Below, piece by piece: positions 16,120-25,478 of a DNA stretch of 64,000 bases; within the stretch, counting starts at the first letter, position 1; each line of letters starts with the position of its first letter. The translations under genes and the position numbers were made by a program. The notes under the pieces are model-generated. The model was not told the DNA's origin, searched no databases, and was given only the letters and a program-made list of their open reading frames with translations. This DNA is from Zunongwangia mangrovi (GTDB taxonomy: Bacteria > Bacteroidota > Bacteroidia > Flavobacteriales > Flavobacteriaceae). The stretch covers positions 868,001-932,000 of the forward strand of contig NZ_FOKV01000001.1 in assembly GCF_900112105.1 (NCBI RefSeq), read 5' to 3'.

Positions 16120-18975
16120 ATGAATCGAAAAAACTACTTTAAACTTTTACTTGTAACGCTTTTTGTAGCTTTAAATTTCAGTTTTACGCAGGCGCAAACA
16201 GGTGCAATTAAGGGTAACATTGCAGATGAAACCGGAATTTATGTTCCTGGTGCAGAAGTGATGATTCCCGAGATCAATAAAGGAACTACAACCGACTTTG
16301 ATGGAAATTTTACACTGGTAGAAATTCCTGAAGGAACTTATACTTTGGTTGTAAAATATATGGGATATGAAGATTTGAATAAAGAAGTTACGGTGACATC
16401 AAACCAAACTTTAGATGTAGATCTTGTTTTAAATTCTTCGACCACAACTCTAGAAACGGTGCAATTATTAGGTGGTGGTTTAAGTGCCCAGGCTCGAGCA
16501 CTAAACGCACAAAAAAACAGGCCGAATATCACCAATATCGTCTCTACAGAGCAAATTGGTAAATTTCCAGATGCTAATATTGGTGATGCTGTAAAGCGAA
16601 TTCCAGGGATTACCATGCAGGTAGACCAGGGGGAAGCACGTAATATTATTGTAAGAGGTTTGGCGCCACAACTTAACTCGGTTACCCTTAATGGTAGCCG
16701 TATACCTTCGGCTGAAGGTGATAATAGAAATGTACAGATGGATCTTATTCCGTCTGATATGATCCAAACGATCGAAGTAAGCAAAGCGGTAACACCAGAT
16801 ATGGATGCCGATGCACTTGGTGGATCAGTAAACCTGGTAACCAGATCTGCACCAGAGGATTTTAGACTTGCGGCCACCGTAGGATCTGGGATCAACTTTA
16901 TTACCGATAAACGAATTCTTAGCGGATCTTTCTTAGTGGGAGATCGTACTAAAGATGGGAAATTCGGCTTTATGGTTTCAGCATCTATTAATGATAACGA
17001 TTTTGGATCTGATAATGTTGAAGCTGAATGGTCTAACGAATTTGAATATAACACCGGCCAGCAGGATGCAGAAGGAGAGGATATTTTGCAGGAGATGGAT
17101 GTAAATCCTTATGCCAGCGCTTTTGAAATTAGAAAGTACTTAGTGCAACGTGTTAGAAGAAGTTTCTCGGCAAACTTAAACTACGATTTTAACGATAACA
17201 ATAGTCTTTACTTTAAGTCGATGTACAACTGGCGTGACGATCGTGAAAATCGCTTTGCTTATGCTTCAGAGATTTTGGATGGTGAGGATATCAGCCAGGG
17301 AGATTTTACGATCACTAACGGGAATTTAGTTCGTTTTCCTGCGGAAGCTGAAAGAGAAACCAAAGGAGGTATTCCTGGAGGAAGAATCCAAAACCGAAGA
17401 TTGGAAGATCAGCGTATGCAAAATTATACTTTAGGAGGAGATCATTTATTCGGGAATCTAAAGTTCGATTGGATGGGGTCTTACGCAAAAGCTTCAGAAG
17501 AACGTCCTAACGAGCGTTATATAAGCTGGGAAACCGAATATATAGTTGATAACGGGATTAACCCGGAAGAACCATTACAAACGCCGGTAAATACGGCTTC
17601 ACCTTCAGACTTTGAATTAAAAGAGATTACAGAAGAGTATCAATATACCGAAGAAGAAGACATCAATGTTTTTGCGAATTTCGAGTTACCGGCAGACTTT
17701 TTTAATCAGGGATCTGGAATCGTAAAATTTGGAGTTAGAGGTCGTTTTAAAAATAAGAACAGAGATAATAATTTCTTTGAGTATGAACCAGAAAATGGTT
17801 TTGAAAATATGTCTCAGACCGATGTTATTAGAAAAGATGGAAACGATTTTCTTGCCGGTGAGCAATACCGTCCTGGCTTCTTTACTTCACCAGAATATTT
17901 AGGTTCTTTAGATCTAAATTCAGATCAATTTGGTAGTGAAGATCTTCCAGACGAATATCTTCAGGAGAATTTTGAAGCTGAAGAAAATGTGTATGCGGGT
18001 TACATCATGGCAAACCAAAACCTATCTAAAAACTTCTCGATCTTAGCGGGTGTGCGTTTAGAAGCGACCAATATTAGCAGTTTAGGAAATGAGTTGATTT
18101 TTAACGAAGATGGAGATTTTGAAGGAGCGACACCGGTTACAGACGAAAGTGATTATACGAATATTTTACCTAGTGTTCATTTAAAATATAATGTGAACAA
18201 TAATACCATACTTCGTTTTGCCTGGACCAATACCTTAGCAAGACCAAATTATATCGATCTTGTGCCTTACCGTGCCGTAAATAACGAAGATGAAGAAATT
18301 TCTGTTGGAAATACAGATCTGGATCCTTCAACTTCAATGAACTTCGACTTTATGGCAGAGTATTATTTCAATTCTGTAGGAATTCTTTCAGGAGGTGTTT
18401 TTTATAAGGATATCGAAGATTTTGTATACACTTATATCAGTGAAGACGATGCAACCGGTTATGATCTTTTTCAACCTTTAAATGGGGATGAAGCCAACGT
18501 TTATGGTGCTGAGGTTTCTTTCCAAAGACAACTTAATTTCTTGCCGGGATTCGCTAAAAACTTCGGAATTTATCTTAATTACACCTATTTACATTCTGAA
18601 GCAAACGGAATTAGAAACGAAGATGGTGATCTAAGAGAAGATGAATTGTCTTTACCAGGTTCTTCGCCAAACATGTTTAATGGTTCACTTTCTTACTCAG
18701 ATAAGCGTTTTAGTGCAAGACTTTCTGCAAACTTCTCTGATGCTTATTTAGATGAACTAGGCGGTAATGCTTTTGAAGATCGTTATTATGACGAACAATT
18801 CTTCTTAGATTTTAATATGTCTTATTCGATCAATAAGAACTTAAGAATTTTTGCAGATCTTAACAATATCACCAATCAGCCATTACGTTATTACCAGGGT
18901 GTTGCTAATCGTACCATGCAAATGGAGTATTACAGCCAGCGTTTAACTTTTGGTCTTAAATACGATCTGTACTAA
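16120..18975 (+). CDS. TonB-dependent outer-membrane receptor (probable phytate or inositol-phosphate uptake)
   Basis: A 951-residue outer-membrane receptor. It has a signal peptide (about 1-25, ending FTQAQ), a carboxypeptidase-regulatory-like domain (27-110; GAIKGNIADETGIYVPGAEV), a plug domain (about 130-250; IPGITMQVDQGEARNIIVRG), and a beta-barrel ending in an aromatic-rich strand (QRLTFGLKYDLY). The next gene, 101 bases on, encodes a beta-propeller phytase lipoprotein. This suggests uptake of phytate breakdown products, or binding of phytate itself. There is no SusD-like partner. The ligand is inferred from the neighbour only. Confidence 0.93.
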   Translation: MNRKNYFKLLLVTLFVALNFSFTQAQTGAIKGNIADETGIYVPGAEVMIPEINKGTTTDFDGNFTLVEIPEGTYTLVVKYMGYEDLNKEVTVTSNQTLDVDLVLNSSTTTLETVQLLGGGLSAQARALNAQKNRPNITNIVSTEQIGKFPDANIGDAVKRIPGITMQVDQGEARNIIVRGLAPQLNSVTLNGSRIPSAEGDNRNVQMDLIPSDMIQTIEVSKAVTPDMDADALGGSVNLVTRSAPEDFRLAATVGSGINFITDKRILSGSFLVGDRTKDGKFGFMVSASINDNDFGSDNVEAEWSNEFEYNTGQQDAEGEDILQEMDVNPYASAFEIRKYLVQRVRRSFSANLNYDFNDNNSLYFKSMYNWRDDRENRFAYASEILDGEDISQGDFTITNGNLVRFPAEAERETKGGIPGGRIQNRRLEDQRMQNYTLGGDHLFGNLKFDWMGSYAKASEERPNERYISWETEYIVDNGINPEEPLQTPVNTASPSDFELKEITEEYQYTEEEDINVFANFELPADFFNQGSGIVKFGVRGRFKNKNRDNNFFEYEPENGFENMSQTDVIRKDGNDFLAGEQYRPGFFTSPEYLGSLDLNSDQFGSEDLPDEYLQENFEAEENVYAGYIMANQNLSKNFSILAGVRLEATNISSLGNELIFNEDGDFEGATPVTDESDYTNILPSVHLKYNVNNNTILRFAWTNTLARPNYIDLVPYRAVNNEDEEISVGNTDLDPSTSMNFDFMAEYYFNSVGILSGGVFYKDIEDFVYTYISEDDATGYDLFQPLNGDEANVYGAEVSFQRQLNFLPGFAKNFGIYLNYTYLHSEANGIRNEDGDLREDELSLPGSSPNMFNGSLSYSDKRFSARLSANFSDAYLDELGGNAFEDRYYDEQFFLDFNMSYSINKNLRIFADLNNITNQPLRYYQGVANRTMQMEYYSQRLTFGLKYDLY

Positions 18976-19076
18976 AGCGCAAGCAATTCAGTAGAAAAAA
19001 ATATTATTAAAAACATACAATTTTAAGTCTTGGCTTACCAGCCTGTAGATGGTACTTGAAATTCAAAAAAAATAAA

Positions 19077-20105
19077 ATGAATAAAATAAAATCGATCCTA
19101 ATATGCCTAATCTTAGCTTCATGTGGTACACAATTACCAGAAATTGCTCCAGATGTGGTTACAGAAAAAACATTGCATGACACCGACGATCCGGCAATTT
19201 GGGTAAATAGCGAAAACCCTGAAGAAAGTATCGTTTTTGGAACAGATAAAGATACAGATGGCGCAATTTACGCTTTCGATCTTGATGGAAAGATTATCGA
19301 ATCTAAAACCATGAGAAACTTTAAGCGTCCTAACAATGTAGATGTTGAGTACGATGTAAAATTGAATGACAGCACGGTAACCGATATTATGATTTTTACT
19401 GAAAGAGAACGTGAGCAGATTAGAATTTTTTCGGTACCAGATATGAAGCCTTTAGATAACGGTGGTTTTAAAGTATTTCAGGATACTCGTGAGAACGAAA
19501 TGAGTCTGCCAATGGGAATTTCGATCTATAGATCACCAAAATCGGGAAAAATCTATGCGATCGTTGGTCGTAAAAATGGTCCTAAAGAAGGTTATTTGCA
19601 TCAAATAGAATTAGAGCCTGCAGGAGATCACTTAGCACCAAAAGTAGTGCGTGAATTTGGAATGTTCAGTGGAAAAAAAGAGATCGAAGCTATTGCAGTA
19701 GACGACGAACTTGGATTTATTTACTGCTCTGATGAAGGTCACGGAATTAGAAAATATTATGCCGAGCCAGAGATGGGTGATGAAGAATTAGCCTTGTTTG
19801 GCGGTGAGCATTTTACAGATGATATCGAGGGTATCGCTATTTCAATTTATCCAAACGGAAAAGGACAGATCATTGTTTCAGATCAGCAGGAAGGAACTTT
19901 TAATTTCTTCAGTAGAGAAGATAATAGTTTTGAGTATGCATTAAATTTAGGAACTACAGAAACTGATGGTTGTGAAGTAACCACCGCAGCTTTAGGTGAT
20001 AAATTTCCTAATGGTTTGTTTGTTTCTATGAATGATAATGATGAAAAGAATTTCTTTTATCACGATCTAAGCAGATTAAAAGAGCCGGTTAAGGCTGAAG
20101 AATAA
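19077..20105 (+). CDS. Beta-propeller phytase (3-phytase) lipoprotein
   Basis: A 342-residue lipoprotein. The chosen ATG (19077) gives a compact signal peptide with lipobox ILASCGT (Cys16); an upstream in-frame TTG at 19056 adds seven unneeded residues. The six-bladed phytase propeller signatures are all present: DTDDPAIWVN, RPNNVDVEYD, EAIAVDDELGFIYCSDEGHGIRKY, DDIEGIAI..NGKGQIIVSDQ and TDGCEVTTAALGDKFPNGLF. The enzyme hydrolyses phosphate from phytate with calcium as cofactor, here on the cell surface or in the periplasm. With the TonB receptor just upstream it forms a likely phosphate- or inositol-scavenging pair. A terminator follows 20 bases after the stop. Confidence 0.93.
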   Translation: MNKIKSILICLILASCGTQLPEIAPDVVTEKTLHDTDDPAIWVNSENPEESIVFGTDKDTDGAIYAFDLDGKIIESKTMRNFKRPNNVDVEYDVKLNDSTVTDIMIFTEREREQIRIFSVPDMKPLDNGGFKVFQDTRENEMSLPMGISIYRSPKSGKIYAIVGRKNGPKEGYLHQIELEPAGDHLAPKVVREFGMFSGKKEIEAIAVDDELGFIYCSDEGHGIRKYYAEPEMGDEELALFGGEHFTDDIEGIAISIYPNGKGQIIVSDQQEGTFNFFSREDNSFEYALNLGTTETDGCEVTTAALGDKFPNGLFVSMNDNDEKNFFYHDLSRLKEPVKAEE

Positions 20106-20125
20106 ATGTTTGATTCTGAAGAAAA

Positions 20126-20160
20126 GTGTCGGTAAGCTTTATGTTTGCCGGCATTTTTTG
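20126..20160 (+). terminator. Terminator after the phytase gene
   Basis: The stem GTGTCGGTAA / TTTGCCGGCA(T) with an eight-base loop is followed by TTTTTT, and lies 20 bases after the stop. Confidence 0.8.
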
Positions 20161-20196
20161 ATTTTAAAGTTCAGTCTAATCCCTCATGGAGTTTTT

Positions 20197-20216
20197 TAAT
20201 TCCTCTAGGCTTGTCT
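20197..20216 (+). repeat. Terminator-associated repeat, partial copy
   Basis: TAATTCCTCTAGGCTTGTCT matches the distal half of copy 1 (11971-11993) with a few changes. It lies 37 bases past the phytase terminator. Confidence 0.35.
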
Positions 20217-20309
20217 CCAATTCTCGATTCGTATCTGGCGGGCGTGATCTGAGCTTCTTAATTTGAAGTTTAAAAATTGTACTTTTAAGCAAACTGAAAT
20301 TCGATAAAA

Positions 20310-20711
20310 ATGAAGACAATTTTTAAAATATGCCTTGGGCTTTTTTTCTGCCTAAACTTTAGTAATATGAAAGCACAGGAAGCAACACCAGAATTCGATA
20401 AGAACTTTACCCATGTGGTTTATTTTTGGCTTAATAATCCGGATAGCGAGCAGGATAGAGCCGATTTTCTAAAATCACTGAATAAATTTATGGAAAACAG
20501 TCTTTATGCAAAGACTAAATTTATCGGAGAGCCGGCGGGAACACCAAGAGAAGTTGTTGATGGATCGTTTACCTATTCTTTAATACTTAGTTTTCCTTCA
20601 AAAGAGATTCAGGATAAATACCAGAAGGAGAAAGCACATTTAAAATTCATCGAAGAATCGGAACATTTGTGGAAGCGAGTGCAGGTGTATGATTCGGTTG
20701 GGGTTAAGTAA
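20310..20711 (+). CDS. Secreted Dabb (stress-responsive A/B barrel) domain protein
   Basis: A 133-residue protein with a signal peptide (about 1-22; FFCLNFSNMKAQ). The rest is one Dabb domain: FTHVVYFWLNNP, a helix (RADFLKSLNKFMEN), FTYSLILSFPSKEIQDKYQ, and the closing HLKFIEESEHLWKRVQVYDSV. Dabb domains form dimeric ferredoxin-like barrels. Some bind haem or small molecules, and many have no known role. Exported versions are common in Bacteroidota. It is separated from the phytase gene by a terminator, so probably has its own promoter. Confidence 0.8.
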   Translation: MKTIFKICLGLFFCLNFSNMKAQEATPEFDKNFTHVVYFWLNNPDSEQDRADFLKSLNKFMENSLYAKTKFIGEPAGTPREVVDGSFTYSLILSFPSKEIQDKYQKEKAHLKFIEESEHLWKRVQVYDSVGVK

Positions 20712-20729
20712 AGTGGCTCAGGATATTCT

Positions 20730-20754
20730 ACCCTTTGGCGGAGCCAATAAAAAC
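20730..20754 (-). repeat. Terminator-associated repeat, copy 2 (inverted)
   Basis: Read on the minus strand it gives GTTTTTATTGGCTCCGCCAA followed by AGGGT, the same unit as at 37870 and 38013. It directly abuts the terminator at 20757. Confidence 0.5.
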
Positions 20755-20756
20755 AA

Positions 20757-20784
20757 AAAAATCCTCGCATTGCGAGGATTTTTT
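20757..20784. terminator. Bidirectional terminator between convergent genes
   Basis: The stem AAATCCTCGCA / TGCGAGGATTT is flanked by an A run on the left and a T run on the right. It serves the Dabb gene and the opposing lipoprotein gene. Confidence 0.9.
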
Positions 20785-20805
20785 GTATTCAGAAATTATA
20801 TAAAA

Positions 20806-21822
20806 TTAGTCTTCAAAATATACAGCAGAAACTCCGCTTAACATATTGTTGATGGCAGGAGTAGCGTCTCCAGAGTCTTCATCTGAAAAAGCAAGAACTC
20901 TTCCGCCTCCGTTAGCTAATTCAGCTACGTAGATCATTCCAGAATCTTCATCATAAGAAACGTTTACAGGATTACCAAGCATAGTACTTGCTCCGGCAAT
21001 TCTTACCTGCTCTTCTACAGCAAGCGTTGCTCCGTCTTCAGTATCATTGAATTTATCGTCAAAATCCATAATTACGTGTAATGCACCATCAGAATCTGAG
21101 TCTGCACTTCCAATATCAGACATGATCATTGTTCCATCATCATAATCTAAACCATGTGTTCTTACAATCCCTTCTAATGCGATCATTTTAGTCGCGTCTA
21201 CCATTCCGTCTCCAGAATTAGAAAGGAAATTATCGAAACTTGCCAACATGTTAGTTTGATCTACAACAGCGTAAAGTGTATTTCCAACAAATTCTATTCC
21301 CCATACGTTAAAATCTACCATCACGGTATTTCTAAGCGTCATACCATCTGCAGTTCTTGTATAAATAAAGAAACGTCCGTTTGGAGTATCGTCATCGTCA
21401 CCGTTGGTATCGGCATTATCGGCGATCACAACCATATCGTTTGATACAGCAATATCACGCGGACTCATAACATCGCTAGAACTTGTAAAGTCTGCCATAG
21501 CTTCGTTAGACATATCGTCCCACATGCTCACATCACTGTAAGACTGAATTTCTAGAGGATCTCTGGAAGCAACGATCAAGGCATCTGCATCGTCGTCGTA
21601 AATAATTCCTTCTGCATCGTTAGCATCAGAACTTACGGTATAAGAATCGCCAGTATCTAAGTTGTATCCAGCGATATTTCCAGAATGAGTTGTAGCAAAA
21701 AGCATAGGCGCATCTACTTCCATTCCATCGTCGGTTTCGATCATTGCATCATCGTCATCACTACAAGAGGCTAATGTAATTGTGGTTAAGCCTGCTAAAA
21801 AAAGGTGTTTAAAATTTTTCAT
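20806..21822 (-). CDS. Beta-propeller-like surface lipoprotein
   Basis: A 338-residue lipoprotein with lipobox TLASCSD (Cys20), followed by an acidic Asp-rich linker typical of exposed Bacteroidota lipoproteins. The rest consists of repeated blades with patterns such as FATTHSGNIAGYNL, ISPRDIAV-like segments (VMSPRDIAVSNDMVVIAD), GIEFVGNTLYAVVDQTN and VSYDEDSGMIYVAELANGG. This resembles NHL/YncE-type propellers. The composition is rich in Asp and Met. No catalytic motif is visible. A role in ligand binding or surface display is a guess from the fold only. Confidence 0.75.
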   Translation of the reverse strand: MKNFKHLFLAGLTTITLASCSDDDDAMIETDDGMEVDAPMLFATTHSGNIAGYNLDTGDSYTVSSDANDAEGIIYDDDADALIVASRDPLEIQSYSDVSMWDDMSNEAMADFTSSSDVMSPRDIAVSNDMVVIADNADTNGDDDDTPNGRFFIYTRTADGMTLRNTVMVDFNVWGIEFVGNTLYAVVDQTNMLASFDNFLSNSGDGMVDATKMIALEGIVRTHGLDYDDGTMIMSDIGSADSDSDGALHVIMDFDDKFNDTEDGATLAVEEQVRIAGASTMLGNPVNVSYDEDSGMIYVAELANGGGRVLAFSDEDSGDATPAINNMLSGVSAVYFED

Positions 21823-22052
21823 AGATTGTTATTTTAGAACTTCTAAAATACGATTACGCATTCGATAATTTTTATCGAAAAAGTTGGTTTAACCTTAGAT
21901 TGTGAAGGTTTAAAACTTTTTAACGCCTTCTGAAGAAATTGAGATTTCGAAATGAATAGGCGTTAACTTTATTACAACATTTAATTACTCTTTAGTCTAA
22001 AAATTACGCAACCTTTTGTTGTTTATAGTATCTAACTAACAAATCCTAAGAA

Positions 22053-22505
22053 ATGAAAAGATTGTTTACACTTGTGTTTTGTGTTTTTTCGTTCATTTTA
22101 ATCTCTTGCGATAAAGATGAGCCGGTACCTGAAGAATTTACTATAGAGCATTTTTTAGCTTCAGATTTTCCTCAGGAATGGGTAATAGTTGGGATTCGAA
22201 CTTCAATGATCCCTAATGCCGAAATTATTAATGTTGAAGATGGTACAGAGTATTATATTTTTAATGAAGATTCTACGTTTCAGAAAAGAGCTGAAATTGA
22301 AGATGAATTAATCACAGCAGAAGGCACTTTTTTTATAGACGAGCGTGATTTTATAATTCTGGAATATTCTCAAGAATCTGCTCTAATAGCAAGTTGTAGC
22401 AACCAATCTAAGACAGAATTCCTACACTTTTCTGATAATCAATTAATAAATAGTAATGCTCTGAGTTGTGATGGTCTTTACTATTACTATAAAAAAGTAA
22501 AATGA
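22053..22505 (+). CDS. Lipoprotein of unknown function
   Basis: A 150-residue lipoprotein: signal peptide MKRLFTLVFCVFSFILISC with lipidation Cys19 and acidic residues after it (DKDEPVPEE). The mature part has the rhythm of lipocalin-like small lipoproteins (FPQEWVIVGIRTSMIPN, YYIFNEDSTFQKRAEIEDE, AEGTFFID), in which a predicted strand pattern WxxxG and an FxxDxxF motif recur. I do not recognise a specific family. It runs towards ahcY and shares a terminator with it. Confidence 0.65.
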   Translation: MKRLFTLVFCVFSFILISCDKDEPVPEEFTIEHFLASDFPQEWVIVGIRTSMIPNAEIINVEDGTEYYIFNEDSTFQKRAEIEDELITAEGTFFIDERDFIILEYSQESALIASCSNQSKTEFLHFSDNQLINSNALSCDGLYYYYKKVK

Positions 22506-22522
22506 AAATTATTCTGAAAAAG

Positions 22523-22556
22523 AAAAATCCCGTTCAGAAATGAGCGGGATTTTTTA
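22523..22556. terminator. Bidirectional terminator between the lipoprotein gene and ahcY
   Basis: The stem AAAATCCCGTTCA / TGAGCGGGATTTT with a GAAA loop has A and T runs on both sides. Confidence 0.88.
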
Positions 22557-22579
22557 TAATTCTAGTCTCTAGTCTCTAA

Positions 22580-23896
22580 TTAGTACCTGTAATATTCAGG
22601 TTTAAATGGTCCTTCAACCTCAACACCAATATATTTAGCCTGGTCTTCATCAAGTTTCGTTAATTCTACACCAATTTTTTCTAAGTGTAGTGCCGCAACT
22701 TTTTCATCTAAATGCTTAGGTAGCATATAAACTTTGTTTTCATACTTATCGGTGTTATTCCAAAGTTCGATTTGTGCCAAAGTTTGGTTTGTAAATGAGT
22801 TACTCATTACAAAACTTGGGTGACCTGTTGCACAACCAAGGTTTACCAAACGACCTTCAGCAAGAAGAATAATATCGTTACCATCTACAGTATATTTATC
22901 TACCTGTGGTTTAATTTCATCTTTAGTTTCACCGTAATTATTGTTTAACCAGGCAACATCAATTTCATTATCAAAATGCCCAATATTACATACGATGGTT
23001 TTATCTTTCATGGCTTTAAAGTGCTCACCACGAACGATATCTTTGTTTCCGGTAGTAGTGATCACGATATCAGCTTTTCCAACTACGGTTTCAAGACGTT
23101 TTACTTCAAAACCATCCATTGCAGCTTGTAATGCACAAATAGGATCAATTTCAGTAACAGTAATAATCGCACCGGTTCCTTTAAAAGAAGCAGCGGTACC
23201 TTTACCAACATCTCCGTAACCACAAACAACTACACGTTTACCAGCAAGCATAACATCTGTAGCACGACGAATAGCATCTACAGCACTCTCGCGACATCCA
23301 AATTTATTATCGAATTTAGATTTTGTAACCGAGTCGTTTACGTTTATCGCCGGCATAGGAAGTGTTCCGTTTTTCATACGCTCGTAAAGACGGTGAACTC
23401 CTGTAGTAGTTTCTTCAGAAAGTCCTTTAATATCTTTAGCAAGTTCTGGATACTTGTCTAAAACCATATTGGTAAGATCTCCACCATCATCTAAGATCAT
23501 GTTAAGAGGTTTACGATCTTCACCAAAGAAAAGTGTTTGCTCGATACACCAGTCAAATTCTTCTTCATTCATTCCTTTCCATGCATACACAGGGATCCCA
23601 GCTTCAGCAATTGCAGCAGCAGCCTGATCTTGTGTAGAGAAAATATTACAAGAACTCCAGGTAACTTCAGCACCAAGAGCAACTAATGTTTCAATAAGAA
23701 CAGCAGTTTGAATCGTCATATGTAAACAACCAGCGATGCGAGCACCTTTTAATGGCTGTTCTTCTTTATATTCTTCACGAAGCGCCATTAGTCCCGGCAT
23801 TTCAGCTTCTGCCAGTTCAATCTCCTTACGTCCCCATGCAGCCAGGGAAATATCTTTTACTTTATACGCCGTATAAGGCACTGTATTCGTAGACAT
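22580..23896 (-). CDS. ahcY: Adenosylhomocysteinase
   Basis: A 438-residue enzyme of the activated-methyl cycle that splits S-adenosylhomocysteine to adenosine and homocysteine. The substrate domain shows [20 protein letters not shown] and the catalytic stretch around [13 protein letters not shown]. The NAD-binding domain has [18 protein letters not shown]. The C terminus ends in the conserved PFKPEYYRY, which reaches into the partner's NAD site. The length is normal for the bacterial type. It stands alone, divergent from the phosphopantetheinyl transferase gene. Confidence 0.98.
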   Translation of the reverse strand: MSTNTVPYTAYKVKDISLAAWGRKEIELAEAEMPGLMALREEYKEEQPLKGARIAGCLHMTIQTAVLIETLVALGAEVTWSSCNIFSTQDQAAAAIAEAGIPVYAWKGMNEEEFDWCIEQTLFFGEDRKPLNMILDDGGDLTNMVLDKYPELAKDIKGLSEETTTGVHRLYERMKNGTLPMPAINVNDSVTKSKFDNKFGCRESAVDAIRRATDVMLAGKRVVVCGYGDVGKGTAASFKGTGAIITVTEIDPICALQAAMDGFEVKRLETVVGKADIVITTTGNKDIVRGEHFKAMKDKTIVCNIGHFDNEIDVAWLNNNYGETKDEIKPQVDKYTVDGNDIILLAEGRLVNLGCATGHPSFVMSNSFTNQTLAQIELWNNTDKYENKVYMLPKHLDEKVAALHLEKIGVELTKLDEDQAKYIGVEVEGPFKPEYYRY

Positions 23897-23928
23897 ATTA
23901 TTATATTTGATTATCTGTAATTAAAGCG

Positions 23929-23936
23929 CAAAAGTA
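23929..23936 (-). promoter_or_regulatory. Possible -7 box for ahcY
   Basis: TACTTTTG on the minus strand fits TANNTTTG, 33 bases before the ahcY start. The -33 position has only GTTTA. Confidence 0.4.
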
Positions 23937-23957
23937 ATTAATATTTAATAAACTGGC

Positions 23958-24590
23958 ATGCCTCTTTTCAAAACAATAACACCACGGGAAGGAACTAAAG
24001 TCTTCATTTGGAAGGTTGAAGAGTCTTTTGAGTGGCTTTGTGAGGGGATTTCGCTTACAGAACATTGCCGCGCAAGAGTATCTGGGATGAAATCTGAAAT
24101 TCATCGAAGAGGTTTTATGAGCATTCGGCATTTGATGGCAGAAGCCGGTTATGTAGATCAGGATCTTTGGTATGATGATTTGGGAAAACCACATTTAAGT
24201 GATGATAAATATATTTCGATTACCCACTCATTTAATTTTACGGCCATTATTGTAAGTGATCGCCCTGTGGGGATCGATATTGAAAAACAACGCGATAAAA
24301 TAATCAAGATTGCCAATAAATTTACGCCACTTAAAGAATATCACACGCTGGCAAACGAAGAAGCAATTATCAGGAAATTAACCATCGTTTGGGGCAGTAA
24401 AGAATCGATCTATAAAGTGCACGCCCAGCCGGGATTAGGCTTTTTAGAGCATATTTATATTAAAGATTTTGATTTTGAAGATGCCATTACTAGCGGAACT
24501 GTTACTTTTGAAGGCGAAAAAACCGAGTATGAACTGGAGTTCTTAGAATTTGAAGGATTTACCTGTGTTTATACGTTTCTGCTAAATTAA
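23958..24590 (+). CDS. 4'-phosphopantetheinyl transferase superfamily protein
   Basis: A 210-residue enzyme of the Sfp/AcpT superfamily that moves the phosphopantetheine arm from coenzyme A to carrier proteins. The metal-binding motifs are present: GIDIEKQRDKI (residues about 111-121) and WGSKESIYK (about 151-159). An upstream SITHSFNFTA motif contacts the substrate. The length fits the Sfp-like class. It is followed after two bases by the GGGP-synthase-like gene, so both should be co-transcribed. The carrier protein partner is not in the window. Confidence 0.9.
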   Translation: MPLFKTITPREGTKVFIWKVEESFEWLCEGISLTEHCRARVSGMKSEIHRRGFMSIRHLMAEAGYVDQDLWYDDLGKPHLSDDKYISITHSFNFTAIIVSDRPVGIDIEKQRDKIIKIANKFTPLKEYHTLANEEAIIRKLTIVWGSKESIYKVHAQPGLGFLEHIYIKDFDFEDAITSGTVTFEGEKTEYELEFLEFEGFTCVYTFLLN

Positions 24591-24595
24591 AATTG

Positions 24596-25303
24596 ATGCC
24601 TACACTTTTAGATGCCATCATCCAAGCATCGAAATCCAATAAAAAACTACTTGCGGTTTTAATTGATCCTGAAAAGTTTTCTACGGAAAAATATGCCGAT
24701 TTTATCGAAAATCTCCCCAAATCGGTTACTCATATTTTTATTGGAGGTAGCACCGTTACTGCAGAAGAATCTGAAGTTTGCGTAGACTTTGTAAAAGCTA
24801 AAACTAATTTACCGGTGATTCTGTTTCCCGGCGATAAAGAGCAGATCACCGAAAAAGCAGACGGTATTTTGTTACTAAGCTTGCTATCTGGTAGAAATCC
24901 TGAATATCTTATCGAGCAGCACATAAAAGCAGTGCCAAAATTGCTGAATGCTGATCTGGAAATTATTCCTACGGGATATTTATTGTTGGACGGCGGCAAT
25001 CAAAGTGCTGTGGCCAGAGTGAGTAAAACGCAACCTATAGATCAAAGTAAAATAGAGCTGATCAAAAACACAGCACTAGCCGGACAAATGATGGGGAAAC
25101 AATTGATCTATCTTGAAGCGGGAAGCGGAGCAATGATACCGGTTTCTGAACAGATAATCGCTGAGGTAAAAAAGGATTTAAATATTCCGCTAATTGTTGG
25201 TGGCGGTATTCGAAATACAAATCAATTAGAAAAGGCTTATAAAGCCGGAGCCGATTTAGTAGTGATAGGAACCGCTTTTGAAAATGGGGAATTTGAGACT
25301 TAG
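24596..25303 (+). CDS. Geranylgeranylglyceryl phosphate synthase-like enzyme (PcrB/GGGPS family)
   Basis: A 235-residue TIM-barrel prenyltransferase related to archaeal GGGP synthase. It should join a polyprenyl diphosphate to sn-glycerol-1-phosphate. Family features: LAVLIDPEKF, IFIGGSTVT, LPVILFPGDKEQI, the dipeptide-rich YLEAGSGA, and the phosphate-binding end VGGGIRNTNQLEKAYKAGADLVVIGTA. Group II GGGPS enzymes of this type are known from Flavobacterium. The product there is an ether-lipid precursor of unclear use. The start is ATG 24596; an adjacent TTG at 24593 is less likely. It is coupled to the upstream phosphopantetheinyl transferase. Confidence 0.92.
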   Translation: MPTLLDAIIQASKSNKKLLAVLIDPEKFSTEKYADFIENLPKSVTHIFIGGSTVTAEESEVCVDFVKAKTNLPVILFPGDKEQITEKADGILLLSLLSGRNPEYLIEQHIKAVPKLLNADLEIIPTGYLLLDGGNQSAVARVSKTQPIDQSKIELIKNTALAGQMMGKQLIYLEAGSGAMIPVSEQIIAEVKKDLNIPLIVGGGIRNTNQLEKAYKAGADLVVIGTAFENGEFET

Positions 25304-25478
25304 TATTAAGTAGTGAGTACAGAGTAGTGAGAAATTAAATGATATATTGTTGATAAGTCTTCAGCTAACAGCTTTCAGTAATAAGCTTTCAGCTTTTTTA
25401 CCAACACATCAACAAATTAACTCATTAGCAAATTGTCTCAAATCTAATATCTCACTACTAAATACTCAATACTAACTA
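25300..25478. repeat. Inverted repeat gap with micro-repeats
   Basis: The arms at 25301-25334 (TAGTATT, AGTAGTGAG) and 25449-25478 (CTCACTACT, AATACTA) are complementary in blocks. The middle holds AGCTAACAGCTTTCAG and AAGCTTTCAGCTTTTTT, units that recur at 53.2, 53.7 and 61.8 kb. No gene lies here. Confidence 0.5.

Noticed and set aside
16338-17054. A 238-codon antisense frame inside the TonB receptor gene at 16120
   Set aside because: It lies opposite a clearly conserved receptor coding region, and its sequence follows the codon pattern of the other strand.
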